64,000 nucleotides of DNA from Rhodococcus globerulus NBRC 14531 (GCF_001894805.1 NZ_BCWX01000005.1:124001-188000); one strand, 5' to 3'; counted from the stretch's first letter, positions 29,572 to 40,736 are shown. Notes: generated from the sequence alone by a model not told the origin. Numbers and translations are program-made.

Positions 29572-32500
29572 TTCTGAACTCCGGTTTCCGCTGCTTTGGT
29601 CTGGGCTGTCTCGATCTGGGTCAGCTTGGTGGTGAGGTCTGCCGCGACCTTCGAGATATACGGCTCGTCCACGATCTGCAGGTGATCCCCGCCGATGTAG
29701 ACGACCTCGAGGTTCTTCACGTAGCTGCCCCAACCACCGTCTGCCTTACGGGTTTTGAATGCAGGCTCGAGCGTCATCAGTTCGTCGTGGTACTTGTCTG
29801 CCATGTAGATCACGACGTCGCCGTCGTAACTCTGGAACTTCGCAGTCTGGATGGCGCGATTGTCCAGGAACGACGTCCGCTGGTGCTCGATGATGCCACC
29901 GGGGATCTTGACGCCGCTCATCTTGATCATGTCCATCAGGAACTGCATCTGATCTTCATCGGATTCGATTTCGGCCAGAACATCCACGGGCAATGGCACA
30001 TCGAGGTTGTAGGTGCGCTTCGCGAAGGCTCCGTACCGCTCCCACCGCTTCCGTCGCTCCTCCGCAGTGTCGGGAACGTCCTCGCCGGCCATGACGGTGT
30101 CGAGCATGCCGACAACCCGCACATCGGCCCCCTGCTTGCGCAGGATGGCTGCGACGGCATACGCCAGCACGCCGCCGAGCGACCAACCGCACAAGACGTA
30201 CGGTCCGTCACCCTGAATTTCACGGAGCAACGGCACGTACTCTTCGGCGCGCTTCTCGATCGGGCCTTCTGTGCGCTCGAACCCGTACATCGGCGTGCCG
30301 GCAGGCAGACGCTTGAGCAATGGTTCGTACGCAACGGTGGATCCACCGGCCGGGTGGAACACGAATACCGGTACGGCAGTGGAACCTTCGGGGCGGCCGC
30401 GCAGAATACGCACCACACCGTCGATCTTGCCCTCGTCTTCGAGGTACTGACGCACGACGTCCGCAAGGTCTTCGATCGTGCCGGAACCACGTACGTCGTC
30501 GACGGTGACTTCGCCGCCGGCCCGCTCGGACAGCCGGACAGCCAGCTTCTGTGCCAGATCGTCGTCGACAGTCGGCAGAGCATTGAAAATGCCCTTGGCC
30601 GACTTGCCGGTGACCACTGCCCACGTCGCAAACGTCAAGCGTTCAGCGGCATCTCGCGGCGGGACGTCGGAACCTGCGTCGTCTGCGGTGCCTGCGCGAG
30701 AAGGATCGACGGCAGCAGGCATCTCCACCGGGAGCTCTACCGAAGCCGAAGCCGAAACTGAAACCACCTCGTCGTCACCGGCATCCGCCGCCAACTTTTC
30801 GGCAGCCTGCTGATCGGCCATCGCCTGAACCTCTTCGCGGTTCTCGATGGCGTAGCGCAGGTACTTGTTGACCTCGAGCAGGCTTGCATCCTTGACTGCC
30901 TGGAGCTGCAACTGCGGAATGTCGAACTCGTACTCGACGCGGTTCTTGATGCGCATCGCCATGAGCGAATCGAGACCGAGTTCGATGAGCGGAACCTCGG
31001 CCGGCAGATCTTCCGGCGAGTAACCCATGGATTCCGCGACAACGATCCTCAGACGGTCGTCGAGGCTCTGCGAACCGTGGGGATCCCACTTGTCGCCGGC
31101 ATCTTCGACTACCTCGGCAAGAGCTTCCATAGTGCCCGTCGGACGGGCCGGTGCGGCGACGACAAGCTCGGGCAAAGCCTCGCCCGACGTGACAACCGCG
31201 TCGAACAGCAACCGGAAGGAGCCGTTCTCGCGGGCATGCACCTGCACCGACGCTCCGCCCGGGTGCGGGTTGAGCGTAGTGGTGACCGTCGTGGCGCCTG
31301 AAAGCTCGCCGTGCGGGACGGCCGCGGTGAGCGTCACATCCGAAAGAACCTGAGCTGCAGCGGCTGTCACCAGAGCGGCCAAGTCGGAGACGACGGATGC
31401 GTCGGCTTCCCACACGTGGCGGCCGTCGGGCAGGGCAACGTGCGAACCGGGAGCACGTCCCGAGCCGCCCGCATTGACCCGAATGTCGAGCCAGTACGGC
31501 TTGCGCACAAAAGCAGTGCGTGGCAGAACTGCGAATTCACCTGCAGGAAGCAGAGATTCGAGATTCACAGCGTGACCGTGAACGTACAGCTGAGCCAAAG
31601 CCGACAGCACGCCGATGGACTCGTCTTCCTTACGCTTGAGCGTCTGGATGAGCTGCATGTCGTGCAGGCCGGCATCGAATGCCGTTGCGGCGACGGACAT
31701 CAAGGTCACCGGATTGGGAGCAAGTTCCACAAACGTGGTGTGGCCGTTGGCAACTGCCAGACGCACAGCGTTGGTGAAGTACACACTGTGGCGCAGTCCC
31801 TTGACCCAGTACGCTTCCTGGTGGATCGGCTCGTGGCCGGCCTTGTAGAACGTGTCCTGATCGACAGACGAGTAGACGCCCACCTTCAACGTCGAAGCTT
31901 CGATACCGGCCAACTCGGCAGCCAGTTCGCCGAGCAGCGGATCTACCTGCGACGTATGGCTTGCACCCTTGGTCTGCAGAACGCGAGCCATCTTGCCGTC
32001 GGCCTCAGCGGCGGCGACGATTGCCTCGATATCGGGCTGCGGTCCACCGATCACCGTGTGCGTCGGCGCCGCGTACACGCAGACCTCGAGCTTGGGATAC
32101 GTGGGCAGCAGCGCTTCGATCTCGGTCGCGCTGTATTCGAGCAGAGCCATCAGGCGGATGTCGTCACCGACCAGAGCGCCCTCGGCTTCGCCCATCAGAC
32201 GCGAACGCGAACAGATAACGCGGACAGCATCTTCCAGGTTCAGGCCACCGGACACGTAGGCCGCCGCAGCCTCACCCATCGAGTGCGGAACAACAGCGTC
32301 GGCGTCGGCGCCGTGATGACGCAGCAGCGCGGCCAGGCCGACCTGAATGGTGAAGATCGCGACCTGAGCGGTTTCGACGTTGTACTCGAACGAATCGTCG
32401 AGGAACATCTCCGCCACCGAGTACCCGGCCTCGTCCTGGATCAGCACGTCGACCTCGTCGACGGCTGCCTTGAACGCCGAGTTCTCCAGATACAGCTGCT

Positions 32501-34583
32501 TGGCCATCTTGCGGTGCTGCGAACCGAAGCCCGAGAACACCCACACCGCCCCCTTGGGCGACGGTGCGTCGGCGGAGAACACACCGGCAGCGGGCTTTCC
32601 GGCAGCAACGGCGCGCAGGGCACTGATGGCTTCGGAACGAGTCTTGACCACAACGGCGGCGCGTGAGCGGCCGTGATTACGACGCGAGAGTGTGCGCGCG
32701 ACATCCACCAGCGGCGTTGTGCTGCCCTCTTCGGTTTCGAGCCAGTCCGCCAGATCAGCGGCCGCGCGGCGACGACGCGACGGCAATGCGCCGGAAACCG
32801 CGAGCACAACCGTCTGGTCTTCGACGAGCCCCATCGACTGCGCTGCGTCGGCAAGAACACCGGCAGCCTCGGTCTCGACATCCAGAGTCTCGACATCCAG
32901 ATCAGCATCGGAGTCCGAAACAACAGCGGCTGCCGGGACGTACTCCGTCACCACGACGTGCGCGTTGGTTCCACCGAAACCGAAGCCGGACACACCGGCG
33001 ATGGCCTTGCCGGTGTAGCGGGGCCACTCGGTGGCCTCGGGCGTCACCTGCAGGTGCGCCTTCTCGAAATCGATGTGCGGGTTCGGGCCAAGGTAGTTGA
33101 GCGTCGCGGGAATCTTGTTTTCCTGCATCGCCAGGACAACCTTGATCAGGCCGGCAGCACCGGCTGCGGCCTCGAGGTGCCCGAAGTTGGTCTTTGCGCT
33201 GCCGAGGAGCGCCGGCTTGTTGTCGTCACGTCCACGCCCGACAACGCGGCTGAGCGCGTCGGCCTCGATGGGATCACCGAGATCGGTGCCGGTGCCGTGA
33301 GCTTCGATGTAGTCGACGGTGCTCGGCAGAATGCCGGCGTCGCGGTACGCAAAACGCAACACGTCGGCCTGAGCGTCCGGGTTGGGTGCAAGCAGTCCGT
33401 TGGAGCGGCCGTCCTGGTTGACGGCGGAACCGGCGATGACCGCAAGGACGGAATCGCCGTCACGCTCGGCATCTTCGAGACGCTTGAGCACAACAAGTCC
33501 GCCGCCCTCGCTGCGAACGATTCCCTGTGCCTGAGCCGAGAAGGCGCGCAGTTTGCCGTCGGGAGCGAGCATGCCGATCTGATCGAACCCGAGAGTTCCG
33601 GGAGGGGCCAGCAGCATGTTGATGCCGCCGGCAAGAGCGATGTTGGAATCGCCGCTGCGCAGCGAGCGCACAGCCTCGTGCACTGCGACCAGCGAAGACG
33701 AGCACGCGGTGTCCAGCGCGATGGACGGCCCGCGGAAGTCGAAGAAGTACGAGACACGGTTCGCGACGACGGCCGTCGACGTTCCCGTCAGTGCGTACGG
33801 GTGGGCGTTCGTGGGGTCGCTGACCGCGAGCAACTGGTAGTCGTTGGCGGAACTGCCGATGAAGACACCGACCTGCTTGCCTTTGAGATCGCTCGCGGGA
33901 ATGTGCGCATGCTCGAGCGCTTCCCAGGTCAGTTCGAGAGCGAGGCGCTGCTGCGGATCGACGTTGACGACCTCGAGCGGGGACATCGCGAAGAACTCCG
34001 CGTCGAATCCCTTGACGTCGTCGAGGTAGCCGCCCTTGGTGTTGGCGTTCTCGATCGCGGCCTTGAGAGCGGGATCGGACTTGAACTCGACCCAACGATC
34101 CTCGGGCAGGTCGCTGATGCCGTCGCGGCCCGCGGACAGCATCTCCCACATCTCCGACGGCGTATGTCCGGCGCCGGGGAAACGAGTCGACAAGCCGACG
34201 ATGGCAATGTCGTGGGCATCCGTGCTGGCGCCTGGCGCGTAGTACGACGCGTCGACGCTCTCTTCCGGCACCTCGGGCTCGCCCTCGATGATCCGAGTGG
34301 CCAGCGACGCGATGGTCGGGTGCTGATACGCAACGGTGGCAGTCAGTGTGATTCCGAGCAGATCCTCGATGTCGCCGCTCAGGGCAACCGCATCACGTGA
34401 TGCGAGCCCGAACTCCTCCATCGGACGATCGTCCGTGATCGTCGTGGCCGGCTGACCGGTCGCGTCGGCGATCCAGTTGCGTAACCACTCACGGAGCTGC
34501 GCGACACTCATGTCGACACCGCTCGCGTCAGCAGTAGCGCTCACGTCTACGGAACTGTCCTGCGCACCATCTTGTTCAACCAT
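29568..34583 (-). CDS. pks13: Mycolic acid condensing polyketide synthase Pks13
   Basis: 1671-aa type I PKS that joins the meromycoloyl chain from FadD32 to the carboxyacyl chain from AccD4. Domains in order: N-terminal ACP (phosphopantetheine Ser62 in [11 protein letters not shown]); ketosynthase (Cys294 in [14 protein letters not shown]); acyltransferase (Ser768 in [10 protein letters not shown], with Pro where Gly is usual); C-terminal ACP (Ser1206 in [10 protein letters not shown]); thioesterase (Ser1468 in [11 protein letters not shown]). All catalytic serines and the KS cysteine are present and length matches the family. Start ATG 34583 is preceded by GGTGAG; a TTG at 34586 directly abuts. 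The stop overlaps the accD4 start. Confidence 0.97.
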   Translation of the reverse strand: MVEQDGAQDSSVDVSATADASGVDMSVAQLREWLRNWIADATGQPATTITDDRPMEEFGLASRDAVALSGDIEDLLGITLTATVAYQHPTIASLATRIIEGEPEVPEESVDASYYAPGASTDAHDIAIVGLSTRFPGAGHTPSEMWEMLSAGRDGISDLPEDRWVEFKSDPALKAAIENANTKGGYLDDVKGFDAEFFAMSPLEVVNVDPQQRLALELTWEALEHAHIPASDLKGKQVGVFIGSSANDYQLLAVSDPTNAHPYALTGTSTAVVANRVSYFFDFRGPSIALDTACSSSLVAVHEAVRSLRSGDSNIALAGGINMLLAPPGTLGFDQIGMLAPDGKLRAFSAQAQGIVRSEGGGLVVLKRLEDAERDGDSVLAVIAGSAVNQDGRSNGLLAPNPDAQADVLRFAYRDAGILPSTVDYIEAHGTGTDLGDPIEADALSRVVGRGRDDNKPALLGSAKTNFGHLEAAAGAAGLIKVVLAMQENKIPATLNYLGPNPHIDFEKAHLQVTPEATEWPRYTGKAIAGVSGFGFGGTNAHVVVTEYVPAAAVVSDSDADLDVETLDVETEAAGVLADAAQSMGLVEDQTVVLAVSGALPSRRRRAAADLADWLETEEGSTTPLVDVARTLSRRNHGRSRAAVVVKTRSEAISALRAVAAGKPAAGVFSADAPSPKGAVWVFSGFGSQHRKMAKQLYLENSAFKAAVDEVDVLIQDEAGYSVAEMFLDDSFEYNVETAQVAIFTIQVGLAALLRHHGADADAVVPHSMGEAAAAYVSGGLNLEDAVRVICSRSRLMGEAEGALVGDDIRLMALLEYSATEIEALLPTYPKLEVCVYAAPTHTVIGGPQPDIEAIVAAAEADGKMARVLQTKGASHTSQVDPLLGELAAELAGIEASTLKVGVYSSVDQDTFYKAGHEPIHQEAYWVKGLRHSVYFTNAVRLAVANGHTTFVELAPNPVTLMSVAATAFDAGLHDMQLIQTLKRKEDESIGVLSALAQLYVHGHAVNLESLLPAGEFAVLPRTAFVRKPYWLDIRVNAGGSGRAPGSHVALPDGRHVWEADASVVSDLAALVTAAAAQVLSDVTLTAAVPHGELSGATTVTTTLNPHPGGASVQVHARENGSFRLLFDAVVTSGEALPELVVAAPARPTGTMEALAEVVEDAGDKWDPHGSQSLDDRLRIVVAESMGYSPEDLPAEVPLIELGLDSLMAMRIKNRVEYEFDIPQLQLQAVKDASLLEVNKYLRYAIENREEVQAMADQQAAEKLAADAGDDEVVSVSASASVELPVEMPAAVDPSRAGTADDAGSDVPPRDAAERLTFATWAVVTGKSAKGIFNALPTVDDDLAQKLAVRLSERAGGEVTVDDVRGSGTIEDLADVVRQYLEDEGKIDGVVRILRGRPEGSTAVPVFVFHPAGGSTVAYEPLLKRLPAGTPMYGFERTEGPIEKRAEEYVPLLREIQGDGPYVLCGWSLGGVLAYAVAAILRKQGADVRVVGMLDTVMAGEDVPDTAEERRKRWERYGAFAKRTYNLDVPLPVDVLAEIESDEDQMQFLMDMIKMSGVKIPGGIIEHQRTSFLDNRAIQTAKFQSYDGDVVIYMADKYHDELMTLEPAFKTRKADGGWGSYVKNLEVVYIGGDHLQIVDEPYISKVAADLTTKLTQIETAQTKAAETGVQK

Positions 34584-34620
34584 CAACTCACCAAGCTACC
34601 GATCATGAAGGGGATGTTCC

Positions 34621-36510
34621 TCAAACGCTATCGGGGAATGCCGTCTGCTGATAGCCACCACGCAGCGTCCCCTCGATGTAGCTTGCCTTGCACGCGCGGC
34701 GAGCGATCTTGCCGCTGGACGTACGCGGAATGGAACCGGCCGGAACAAGCAGGATGTCGCGTGCGGTCACACCGTGACGAGTCGAGATCGCGGCGCGGAC
34801 CGTATCCGCGATCGGCTGCGGGTCGGCTTTACCGGCACCGGGTGCACGCTCGGCAACGATGACCAACTGCTCCGAGGAATCGTCGTCGTCGAACGTCAGA
34901 CCCGAGTGGGAATTCGAGAAGACGACGGCAGGCAACTGGTTTGCCGGAACGGCAAACGCCGCGATGAAGCCCGGACGCAATGCGGGGCTCGCGTCCTGAG
35001 CGGAAGACTCGAGATCCTGCGGGTAGTGATTGCGGCCGTCGACGATCACCAGGTCCTTGACGCGACCGGTGATGTACAGCTCGCCGTCGACGTAGACGCC
35101 GTAGTCGCCGGTACGCATCCAGTGCGCGTCCAGCGGCAGATCGTCGGTGTGGCTGTCTTCCGGCAGGCGGTTGGTCAGCGTGTTGTGGAACGTCTCGGCG
35201 GTCTCTTCGGGGCGTCCCCAGTAGCCGACGCCGATGTTCTCGCCGTGCAGCCAGATCTCGCCGACGTGGTTGTCGGGGACCTCGGTCTGCGTTTCGGGGT
35301 CGACGATGGCGGCCCACTGGCTGCGTGAGACGTATCCACAGGACACCTGCGCGATGGCGTTGTCGGCGTGCTGATCGACGATGACCATGCGGCCGTTGTT
35401 GAGCTCGTTGCGGTCGACGTAGATGACCTTGGCCTCGTCGGAATGCTTGGTCGACGACACGAAAAGCGTCGCCTCCGCCATGCCGTACGACGGCTTGATC
35501 GCCGTCTTGGGGAGACCGTAAGGCGCAAACGCCTCGTTGAATTTGCGCATCGACGCCGTCGTGACCGGCTCACTGCCGTTGATCAGGCCGATGACGTTGC
35601 TCAGGTCGAGGTGCTCGCCGTCCTTGGGCAGGCCACGGGCAGCAGCATGCTCGAAAGCGAAGTTGGGGGCGGCCGCGAAGGTGCCTGCGCCGTCCGAGGC
35701 CGCTGCGAGTTCCTTGATCCAGCGGTTGGGCCGCTGAACGAAGGCGCGCGGACTCATGATGGTGATGTACTTGCCACCGAACGCAGGCAGGATGACCGTC
35801 AGCAGACCCATGTCGTGAAACAGGGGCAGCCAGGTGACGCCGCGTGAATCTTCGGTGAGCTCGATGGAGTCGACCATCTGCAGTGCATTGGTGCCGACAG
35901 CACGGTGGGTGATCTCCACACCGGCCGGAACTCGCGTCGAACCCGACGTGTACTGCAGGTAGGCGATGTCGTCGAAGCCGATATCGGGGCGAACCCAGGT
36001 TTCGCCGACGGTATCGGGAATGGCGTCGACGGCGATGATGCGCGGGCGTTCGGCGGCGGGCAGCGAACGGAACAACGCACGCACACCTGCGGCCGATGAT
36101 CCGGCAGTCAGGATTGCCGACGGCTTGCAGTCCCCGAGAACGGCGTGCAGGCGATCGGAGTGGCCGGGCTCGTCCGGATCGAAAAGCGGAACGGCGATGG
36201 AACCGGCCTGGATGGCCGCGAAGAACGAAATGACATAGTCGAGACCCTGAGGTGCCAGGATCGCCACGCGGTCGCCAGGCTTGGTGACCTGCTGGAGGCG
36301 GGCGGCAACAGCACGCAGACGTACACCGAACTGGTGCCACGTCAGCTCCTGTGCTTCACCGTCACGCTCACGCGAGTAATCGATGTAGCGGTACGCGAGC
36401 TCGTCCGCGTTCACACGCGAGTGTTGCTCGACGTAGTCGACCAGAGTGAAGCCCTCTTTCAGGCGAATCCGGCCCTTCTCGTCGAGAAAACCATCGAACA
36501 GCGCGTTCAT
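34621..36510 (-). CDS. fadD32: Long-chain fatty-acid AMP ligase FadD32
   Basis: 629-aa adenylating enzyme that activates the meromycolic acid and loads it on the N-terminal ACP of Pks13. The P-loop-like motif [51 protein letters not shown] and the C-terminal [17 protein letters not shown] are FAAL/FadD32-type. Start ATG 36510 follows GGAGGAG with 7 nt spacing; in-frame codons further upstream are not used. It is 37 nt from pks13 and in the same operon. A perfect inverted repeat lies just upstream. Confidence 0.96.
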   Translation of the reverse strand: MNALFDGFLDEKGRIRLKEGFTLVDYVEQHSRVNADELAYRYIDYSRERDGEAQELTWHQFGVRLRAVAARLQQVTKPGDRVAILAPQGLDYVISFFAAIQAGSIAVPLFDPDEPGHSDRLHAVLGDCKPSAILTAGSSAAGVRALFRSLPAAERPRIIAVDAIPDTVGETWVRPDIGFDDIAYLQYTSGSTRVPAGVEITHRAVGTNALQMVDSIELTEDSRGVTWLPLFHDMGLLTVILPAFGGKYITIMSPRAFVQRPNRWIKELAAASDGAGTFAAAPNFAFEHAAARGLPKDGEHLDLSNVIGLINGSEPVTTASMRKFNEAFAPYGLPKTAIKPSYGMAEATLFVSSTKHSDEAKVIYVDRNELNNGRMVIVDQHADNAIAQVSCGYVSRSQWAAIVDPETQTEVPDNHVGEIWLHGENIGVGYWGRPEETAETFHNTLTNRLPEDSHTDDLPLDAHWMRTGDYGVYVDGELYITGRVKDLVIVDGRNHYPQDLESSAQDASPALRPGFIAAFAVPANQLPAVVFSNSHSGLTFDDDDSSEQLVIVAERAPGAGKADPQPIADTVRAAISTRHGVTARDILLVPAGSIPRTSSGKIARRACKASYIEGTLRGGYQQTAFPDSV

Positions 36511-36534
36511 TCCATCTCCTCCGAAGCGATCACA

Positions 36535-36556
36535 CAAGCATTTTTGGTCATGCTTG
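36535..36556. promoter_or_regulatory. Inverted repeat CAAGCAT-N8-ATGCTTG upstream of fadD32
   Basis: A perfect 7-8-7 palindrome 25-46 bp before the fadD32 start codon. Placement suggests an operator for the fadD32-pks13-accD4 operon; the cognate regulator is unknown. Confidence 0.45.
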
Positions 36557-36674
36557 CGCCCCAGACTTCCTTCGCTCTCTCGGGTATATCGTCAATCAAT
36601 CGAAACGCACTACGTGCGCAACTCACCTGAATCACTTCATCGATCCCAAACCATCGATATGTTACAGATCGGCA

Positions 36675-36950
36675 TCATCCGCATCGCCGCGCGTGCTCGG
36701 CCTCAGGGATCGTGGCGAGCGAAGAACCGATCGTGGCGATCGTGTCCAGCGGCGTCGACACAGCCGATTCGCACTCCTCGAAAGTGCCGACTGCCAGGCA
36801 CGCAGAGCCTGGCGGCTCCGGGGCGCCGCGCGTGCGCTCCACCGCTGCACCCCGCGGGATGCCGTGACCTGGAGTTGTGATCATCCCCACCCTGCAGCGA
36901 ACTGCGAGCCGGGGCGCGCGACGCGCACCAAGGCTGTGGGTGGAACCCAT
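36675..36950 (-). CDS. Candidate 91-aa protein of unknown function
   Basis: This open frame lies in the ~600-bp gap between fadD32 and the cutinase-like gene. It has a very good ribosome site, GAAGGAG with 6 nt before ATG 36950. Third codon positions are mostly G or C, as in real genes of this window. The product begins MGSTHSLGARRAPRLAVRC and contains a Cys and Thr/Ile-rich C-terminal part (STPLDTIATIGSSLATIPE); no signal peptide, TM helix or known domain is seen. Overlapping frames (36703-36957, 36662-36850) have poorer starts. It could be a small real gene or chance. The rest of the gap holds two palindromes. Confidence 0.35.
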   Translation of the reverse strand: MGSTHSLGARRAPRLAVRCRVGMITTPGHGIPRGAAVERTRGAPEPPGSACLAVGTFEECESAVSTPLDTIATIGSSLATIPEAEHARRCG

Positions 36951-36998
36951 GGATCACTCCTTCGTAGTCAAGGCTGGAACATCCGAACTTACTCGCCA

Positions 36999-37012
36999 GT
37001 CACGTTCGTGAC
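36999..37012. promoter_or_regulatory. Palindrome GTCACG-TT-CGTGAC
   Basis: A perfect 6-2-6 inverted repeat about 50 bp upstream of the candidate small gene and 94 bp downstream of the cutinase-like gene. It resembles the GTCACA-type half-sites seen in the leader of the second mycolyltransferase. Possible operator. Confidence 0.35.
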
Positions 37013-37105
37013 AGCACTTTAGAGGACCAGGCGAGCAGTGGTCGCACTTTGCCACGACCAATCCAGCAGACTACTCGCCGACGCACCCCAGCCAGACAAA
37101 AAGGA

Positions 37106-38062
37106 TCAACTGTGCGGGGGCGTCGGCGCCCCGTTGATCATGTCCGCTGCCCACTGTGCCATCCATTGGGTCGCCGTCGTGCCATCCGAATCAACTTGGA
37201 AGGAGTTGTACATGGCATGCACAGGATTGTTGTAGTACTCCGCCAAACGCGGCAGCGACGTCATGAGGTTGCCCGGATTCATCGCTCCTGCCGGGGCGTC
37301 ACAGATTCCGTCACTCGGCGCACAGATCTGATAGGTGCGGTCGTTCAGCTTGCCGAACCCACCCTCACGGGGACCCGTCATCGTCAGACCCGGCAACTTC
37401 AAACCGTTCAGCGACAGCTCGGCACCCACACCGGCAACGCTTGGGCCAACGGTAATTCCGTACGCGGGATCACGACGCCCGTCCGCGATCAAGCCGACAC
37501 CGAGCACCAGATCTGCCGGCACTGCGCCCGTCCCGTTGCCGATACTCGCGGCTACGTCACCGGCGATGACCGCGCCCTGCGAGAAGCCGGTGAGTACGTA
37601 ACTCGTCAGTGGGCACTCGGCATGGCGCTGCACCAGAAAGTCGTTGGTGGCAGCAGTTCCCGCACCCCGACTGTTGTTGTACGACTGCTGCCCGTCCGGC
37701 GGAAACGCCACCGGATTCGAGAACTGCGCAACGTAAGGAACCGTATAGACATCCGCACGTGAAGCGTCGAACTGATTCTGCAAAGGACCCGTGACGTTGA
37801 GCATCAACGAAGCCGGGTTTGCCGCCGGAGCATACGGATCGTCGGCAGCGCTGGACTCCCAGGTTCCAGGGATGGCAACTACCTGGACATCGGGACAACT
37901 AGCCGGCTGCGACGCCGGTTTCTCGGGTCCGGGTGGCAACGGCTCGGGTGTCGGCACCCGCCCGGCAAGGATGTACCAACCGCCGATCACCACGGCAGCG
38001 ACCACCAGAATGATCAGCAGCGGGACCAGGCAACCCCGACGCTTTCCGCCTCGCGCCATCAT
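37106..38062 (-). CDS. Cutinase-family envelope hydrolase (Rv3802c-like)
   Basis: 318 aa. Basic N-terminus plus one hydrophobic segment (LVPLLIILVVAAVVIGGWYI) anchor it outside the membrane. The alpha/beta fold shows the nucleophile in VLTGFSQGAVIAGD, the Asp in CAPSDGICDAP and the His in NNPVHAMYNSF, i.e. a full cutinase-type triad. M. tuberculosis Rv3802c, at the same position beside fadD32, is an essential phospholipase/thioesterase tied to mycolate envelope metabolism. Two consecutive ATGs (38062, 38059) start right after the stop of the lipoprotein gene, so the two are one operon. Confidence 0.92.
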   Translation of the reverse strand: MMARGGKRRGCLVPLLIILVVAAVVIGGWYILAGRVPTPEPLPPGPEKPASQPASCPDVQVVAIPGTWESSAADDPYAPAANPASLMLNVTGPLQNQFDASRADVYTVPYVAQFSNPVAFPPDGQQSYNNSRGAGTAATNDFLVQRHAECPLTSYVLTGFSQGAVIAGDVAASIGNGTGAVPADLVLGVGLIADGRRDPAYGITVGPSVAGVGAELSLNGLKLPGLTMTGPREGGFGKLNDRTYQICAPSDGICDAPAGAMNPGNLMTSLPRLAEYYNNPVHAMYNSFQVDSDGTTATQWMAQWAADMINGAPTPPHS

Positions 38063-38614
38063 CTATTTGCAGAATGTGGCGTTGGCGACATCGATGTAGA
38101 TCTGAGCGTTGGCGGTGGCCTGCTCTGACGTGATCGCAGTGCCATCCGTCGCCGCGGAACCCACGACGGCCGTCACCAACGCAAGAATCTCCTCGTCCGA
38201 GGTTCCCTGAACATTCGCGGCGCAGATGTAGTTGGCCGTGTTGATCGCGATGCTGCCGTCACCCTCGGGAGTAACTCCCTTGGCCTTCAAACCGTCGAGG
38301 AATGCCTGTGCTTGCGGGTTGACCTCTACTTCTGTCGGACCGGGGAAACCCTCGATGCTCTGGGGCTGCTCCGGCGGAGCCGTAGCGGCCGCTCCGGGAC
38401 TGGTGGGCGCTGCGGACGCCGTTGTGGTCGCGCTCGCGGAAGCCGAACTGCTCGCAGCCGACGACGATGCCGCGGCGGACGTCGTGGTCGGGGTGGAGGT
38501 GACCGTCGAGTCGTCACTTCCACAAGCGACGAGCATCCCACCGGTAATCAGTGTCAGAGAGCCCACTGCGATCGCGCGCGCAAAAGTATTTCGGTTACCC
38601 GAGAAAAGCGACAT
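38063..38614 (-). CDS. Secreted lipoprotein with DUF732-like domain
   Basis: 183 aa. The signal peptide ends in a lipobox (GGMLVACGSD, Cys near residue 31), predicting a lipid-anchored envelope protein. A long Ser/Thr/Ala/Pro linker follows, then a C-terminal ~80-residue helical domain with two cysteines (NYICAANVQGT and ANATFCK), matching the DUF732 pattern. Start ATG 38614 rather than TTG 38617. It abuts the Rv3802c-like gene with no spacing. The function is unknown; it might assist the hydrolase. Confidence 0.82.
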   Translation of the reverse strand: MSLFSGNRNTFARAIAVGSLTLITGGMLVACGSDDSTVTSTPTTTSAAASSSAASSSASASATTTASAAPTSPGAAATAPPEQPQSIEGFPGPTEVEVNPQAQAFLDGLKAKGVTPEGDGSIAINTANYICAANVQGTSDEEILALVTAVVGSAATDGTAITSEQATANAQIYIDVANATFCK

Positions 38615-38660
38615 CAATGTCCGTCCTTGCCTTCAGTCGAAAGTCCATCATCAGGTTACG

Positions 38661-38714
38661 CAACGCACAGCGGGCAGGCACCGATCCGTGATCGGGCCCG
38701 CCCGCCGTGCGTTG
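38661..38714 (-). terminator. Terminator after the LGFP mycolyltransferase
   Basis: CAACGCACAGCGGGC (38661-38675) pairs with GCCCGCCGTGCGTTG (38700-38714). The single mismatch becomes G-U in the minus-strand RNA, giving a 15-bp stem; the loop holds a small inner hairpin. No U-tract. Confidence 0.6.
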
Positions 38715-38732
38715 TGTGTCGTACGTTGCGTC

Positions 38733-40619
38733 CTACGGGTGAATCTCGGTCTTGCCGTCGATCACCGTGATCCAGCCGAACTGGAAGTTCTGCTGAGTTC
38801 CACCGGGGATGTCGAACTTGTCACTGAGCGGGTATCCGAGCTTGCCGCCTTCGTAGCCGACACTCTTCCATCCGTCGAAGATCGGGCCGTTGGCTACGGA
38901 CCAGGCGCCCGTTGCAGGGCTCCAGTAGATGTTGCCGCCGTCGAACTCCGTGAAGCGACCGTTGTCCTTGATCGCCACTTCGTTGGACTTCGGGAACCCG
39001 AGCCATCCGTTTTCCCAACCGAGTTCGCCGTACTTGCCCATGATCATGCCGAGCACGGCGTACGTGCCGTTTGCACTGTTGTACATGGCGCCGATTTCGA
39101 AGCCCTGCACGGCGCCGGCCTTGCCGGGGGTCGCGATCTCCGCTGCGGTGGGGTACTTGAGCGGGCCACCCTCGTAGCCCTGTGCTGCCCATTCGCTGAG
39201 GATCGCTCCGCGGACGGCGTGTGCGCCGGTCCACCAGGTCCAGTAGATGGAGCCGTTCTGGAAGTGGTTGAACCGTCCCTGACCGTCGGGGGTTCCGAGT
39301 TCAGGCGTGGTCGGGAAGCCGAGCGGGCCGGCAGCTGCGCCGGTGTTCATGTACTCACCGGCGATACGGCCCGCGATGGGGTTAGCGCCGGTGCCGGAGG
39401 TCCAGTAGATGCGGCCGTTGCGGAAGTCCTGAGCCAGGCCACCCGCGACGCTGTACTCGGCTGTGACGCAGTCACCGATCCAGCTGTTTGCCGCTGCGGT
39501 TGCCGCGATGGCACCCGAAGCGCCACATGCCGGCTTCTCCACGTCGGTGCCGAGCGCGTTGGCGAGCTGCGGCCACAGCTGATGAAGCTCGAACTGCCAG
39601 TACGGCCACGAGTGCGTGCCGGACGGGCGGTAATTGATCTGCGCGGGAATGCCGAGCGAGTTGAGCTTGGTCGCAAATGTCTGCGAGGTCAGGCGCGCAA
39701 GAATCTCGAGGCCCATACCGGCGTAGTTGGTGCTGACACCGGGGATTCCCGACGGCTGATCGTACGGTCCGGTGGTGCCGCTACCGCTCGAGACGTACAG
39801 GCTGACGCCCTTGAGCTTGTCGGCCTGGGTGTACGGATCGTGCGCTGCCCACTGCGGGTTCGACGGCGGGCCCCACATCGCTGCGGAGTTGAACTTGCCC
39901 GCGTCGTTCATCGCGAACTGGATTGCCTGCGGCATTCCGAGCGACGTCGTGGTGAGGATGCCCGAGAGCGACGCGGCGAACTTGAAGAATCCGGGGTTGC
40001 GCGCGGCAAGAGACATCGCGGCCGTGCCACCCATGGAGAGACCGACCACGCCGCGGGTCTGCGTTGTGCGCCAATCGTTCTCGAGGATGGACGGAAGTTC
40101 CTTGGTGAGGAACGTCTCCCACTGGTAGAACACACCGTTGTCGGCCTCGAGCCAGTCGGAGTAGAAGCTGGACTGTCCACCGACGGGGAGAATCACGTTG
40201 ACGTTCTTGTCTGCGTAGAACGACTCGGCATCGGTCTCGGCGGTCCAGCCGTTCTCGATATCGGTGGCGCGAAGGCCGTCGAGCATCCAGACGGACGGGA
40301 AGGTTGCCGACGGGTTCACGTTCCAGTCGCGGGCCAGAAGGATCTGAACCTGAATGGGGATTCCCATCGACGGGGAGTTGATCCACAGTGCGACACGGCG
40401 CTCGCTGAGCCATTCGACCTTGCCGACGGTGGCGCCGCCCTGGTTCTGGGTTGCGGCGGGCGCGGTGAGGGCCGGACTCGGCGCAGCGGCAGCGGTACCT
40501 GCCGTGGTCAGACCTGCTGCGATCGGCAGAACCAGCAGTGCTGCCAGCGCTCCGACGACCTTGGTTCTATAGGTCCCGAAGGACCGACTGCGGTCCCGCT
40601 TGGCAAGGCCTACTCGCAT
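38733..40619 (-). CDS. Mycolyltransferase (antigen 85 type) with C-terminal LGFP repeats
   Basis: 628-aa secreted protein: signal peptide ending TTAGTAAAAPS, an antigen-85 esterase domain (~60-360) and about four LGFP repeats (~390-625). Catalytic Ser is in VVGLSMGGTAAM and the His in PSGTHSWPYW. Family motifs NVILPVGGQSSFYSDWLE and MWGPPSNPQWAAHDPY are clear. LGFP repeats (PLGFPTTPELGTPDGQGRFN, WLGFPKSNEVAIKDNGRF) are thought to hold proteins to the arabinogalactan wall. It transfers mycolates to trehalose or arabinogalactan. It occupies the Rv3803c position but has the domain layout of corynebacterial PS1-type enzymes. Start ATG 40619. Confidence 0.95.
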   Translation of the reverse strand: MRVGLAKRDRSRSFGTYRTKVVGALAALLVLPIAAGLTTAGTAAAAPSPALTAPAATQNQGGATVGKVEWLSERRVALWINSPSMGIPIQVQILLARDWNVNPSATFPSVWMLDGLRATDIENGWTAETDAESFYADKNVNVILPVGGQSSFYSDWLEADNGVFYQWETFLTKELPSILENDWRTTQTRGVVGLSMGGTAAMSLAARNPGFFKFAASLSGILTTTSLGMPQAIQFAMNDAGKFNSAAMWGPPSNPQWAAHDPYTQADKLKGVSLYVSSGSGTTGPYDQPSGIPGVSTNYAGMGLEILARLTSQTFATKLNSLGIPAQINYRPSGTHSWPYWQFELHQLWPQLANALGTDVEKPACGASGAIAATAAANSWIGDCVTAEYSVAGGLAQDFRNGRIYWTSGTGANPIAGRIAGEYMNTGAAAGPLGFPTTPELGTPDGQGRFNHFQNGSIYWTWWTGAHAVRGAILSEWAAQGYEGGPLKYPTAAEIATPGKAGAVQGFEIGAMYNSANGTYAVLGMIMGKYGELGWENGWLGFPKSNEVAIKDNGRFTEFDGGNIYWSPATGAWSVANGPIFDGWKSVGYEGGKLGYPLSDKFDIPGGTQQNFQFGWITVIDGKTEIHP

Positions 40620-40656
40620 GAGTTCACTCTCTTTCCCTTACTTCCGGTCCGCGTGT

Positions 40657-40736
40657 CTTACTACCCGGTGTTTCACGTACTCGGTATCTCACGTACTCGG
40701 TGTCTCACGTCTTCGGTATCTCACGTGTTCAGTGCC
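40657..40736 (+). repeat. Tandem 16-bp repeat (5 copies) upstream of the LGFP mycolyltransferase
   Basis: Units of the type TCACGTACTCGGTATC start at 40673, 40689, 40705 and 40721, with a degenerate one at 40657. They lie 38-117 bp upstream of the gene's start, in its promoter or leader. The whole gap 40620-40998 has no gene: it holds this array, the shared motif at 40817 and the terminator at 40893. Confidence 0.85.
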
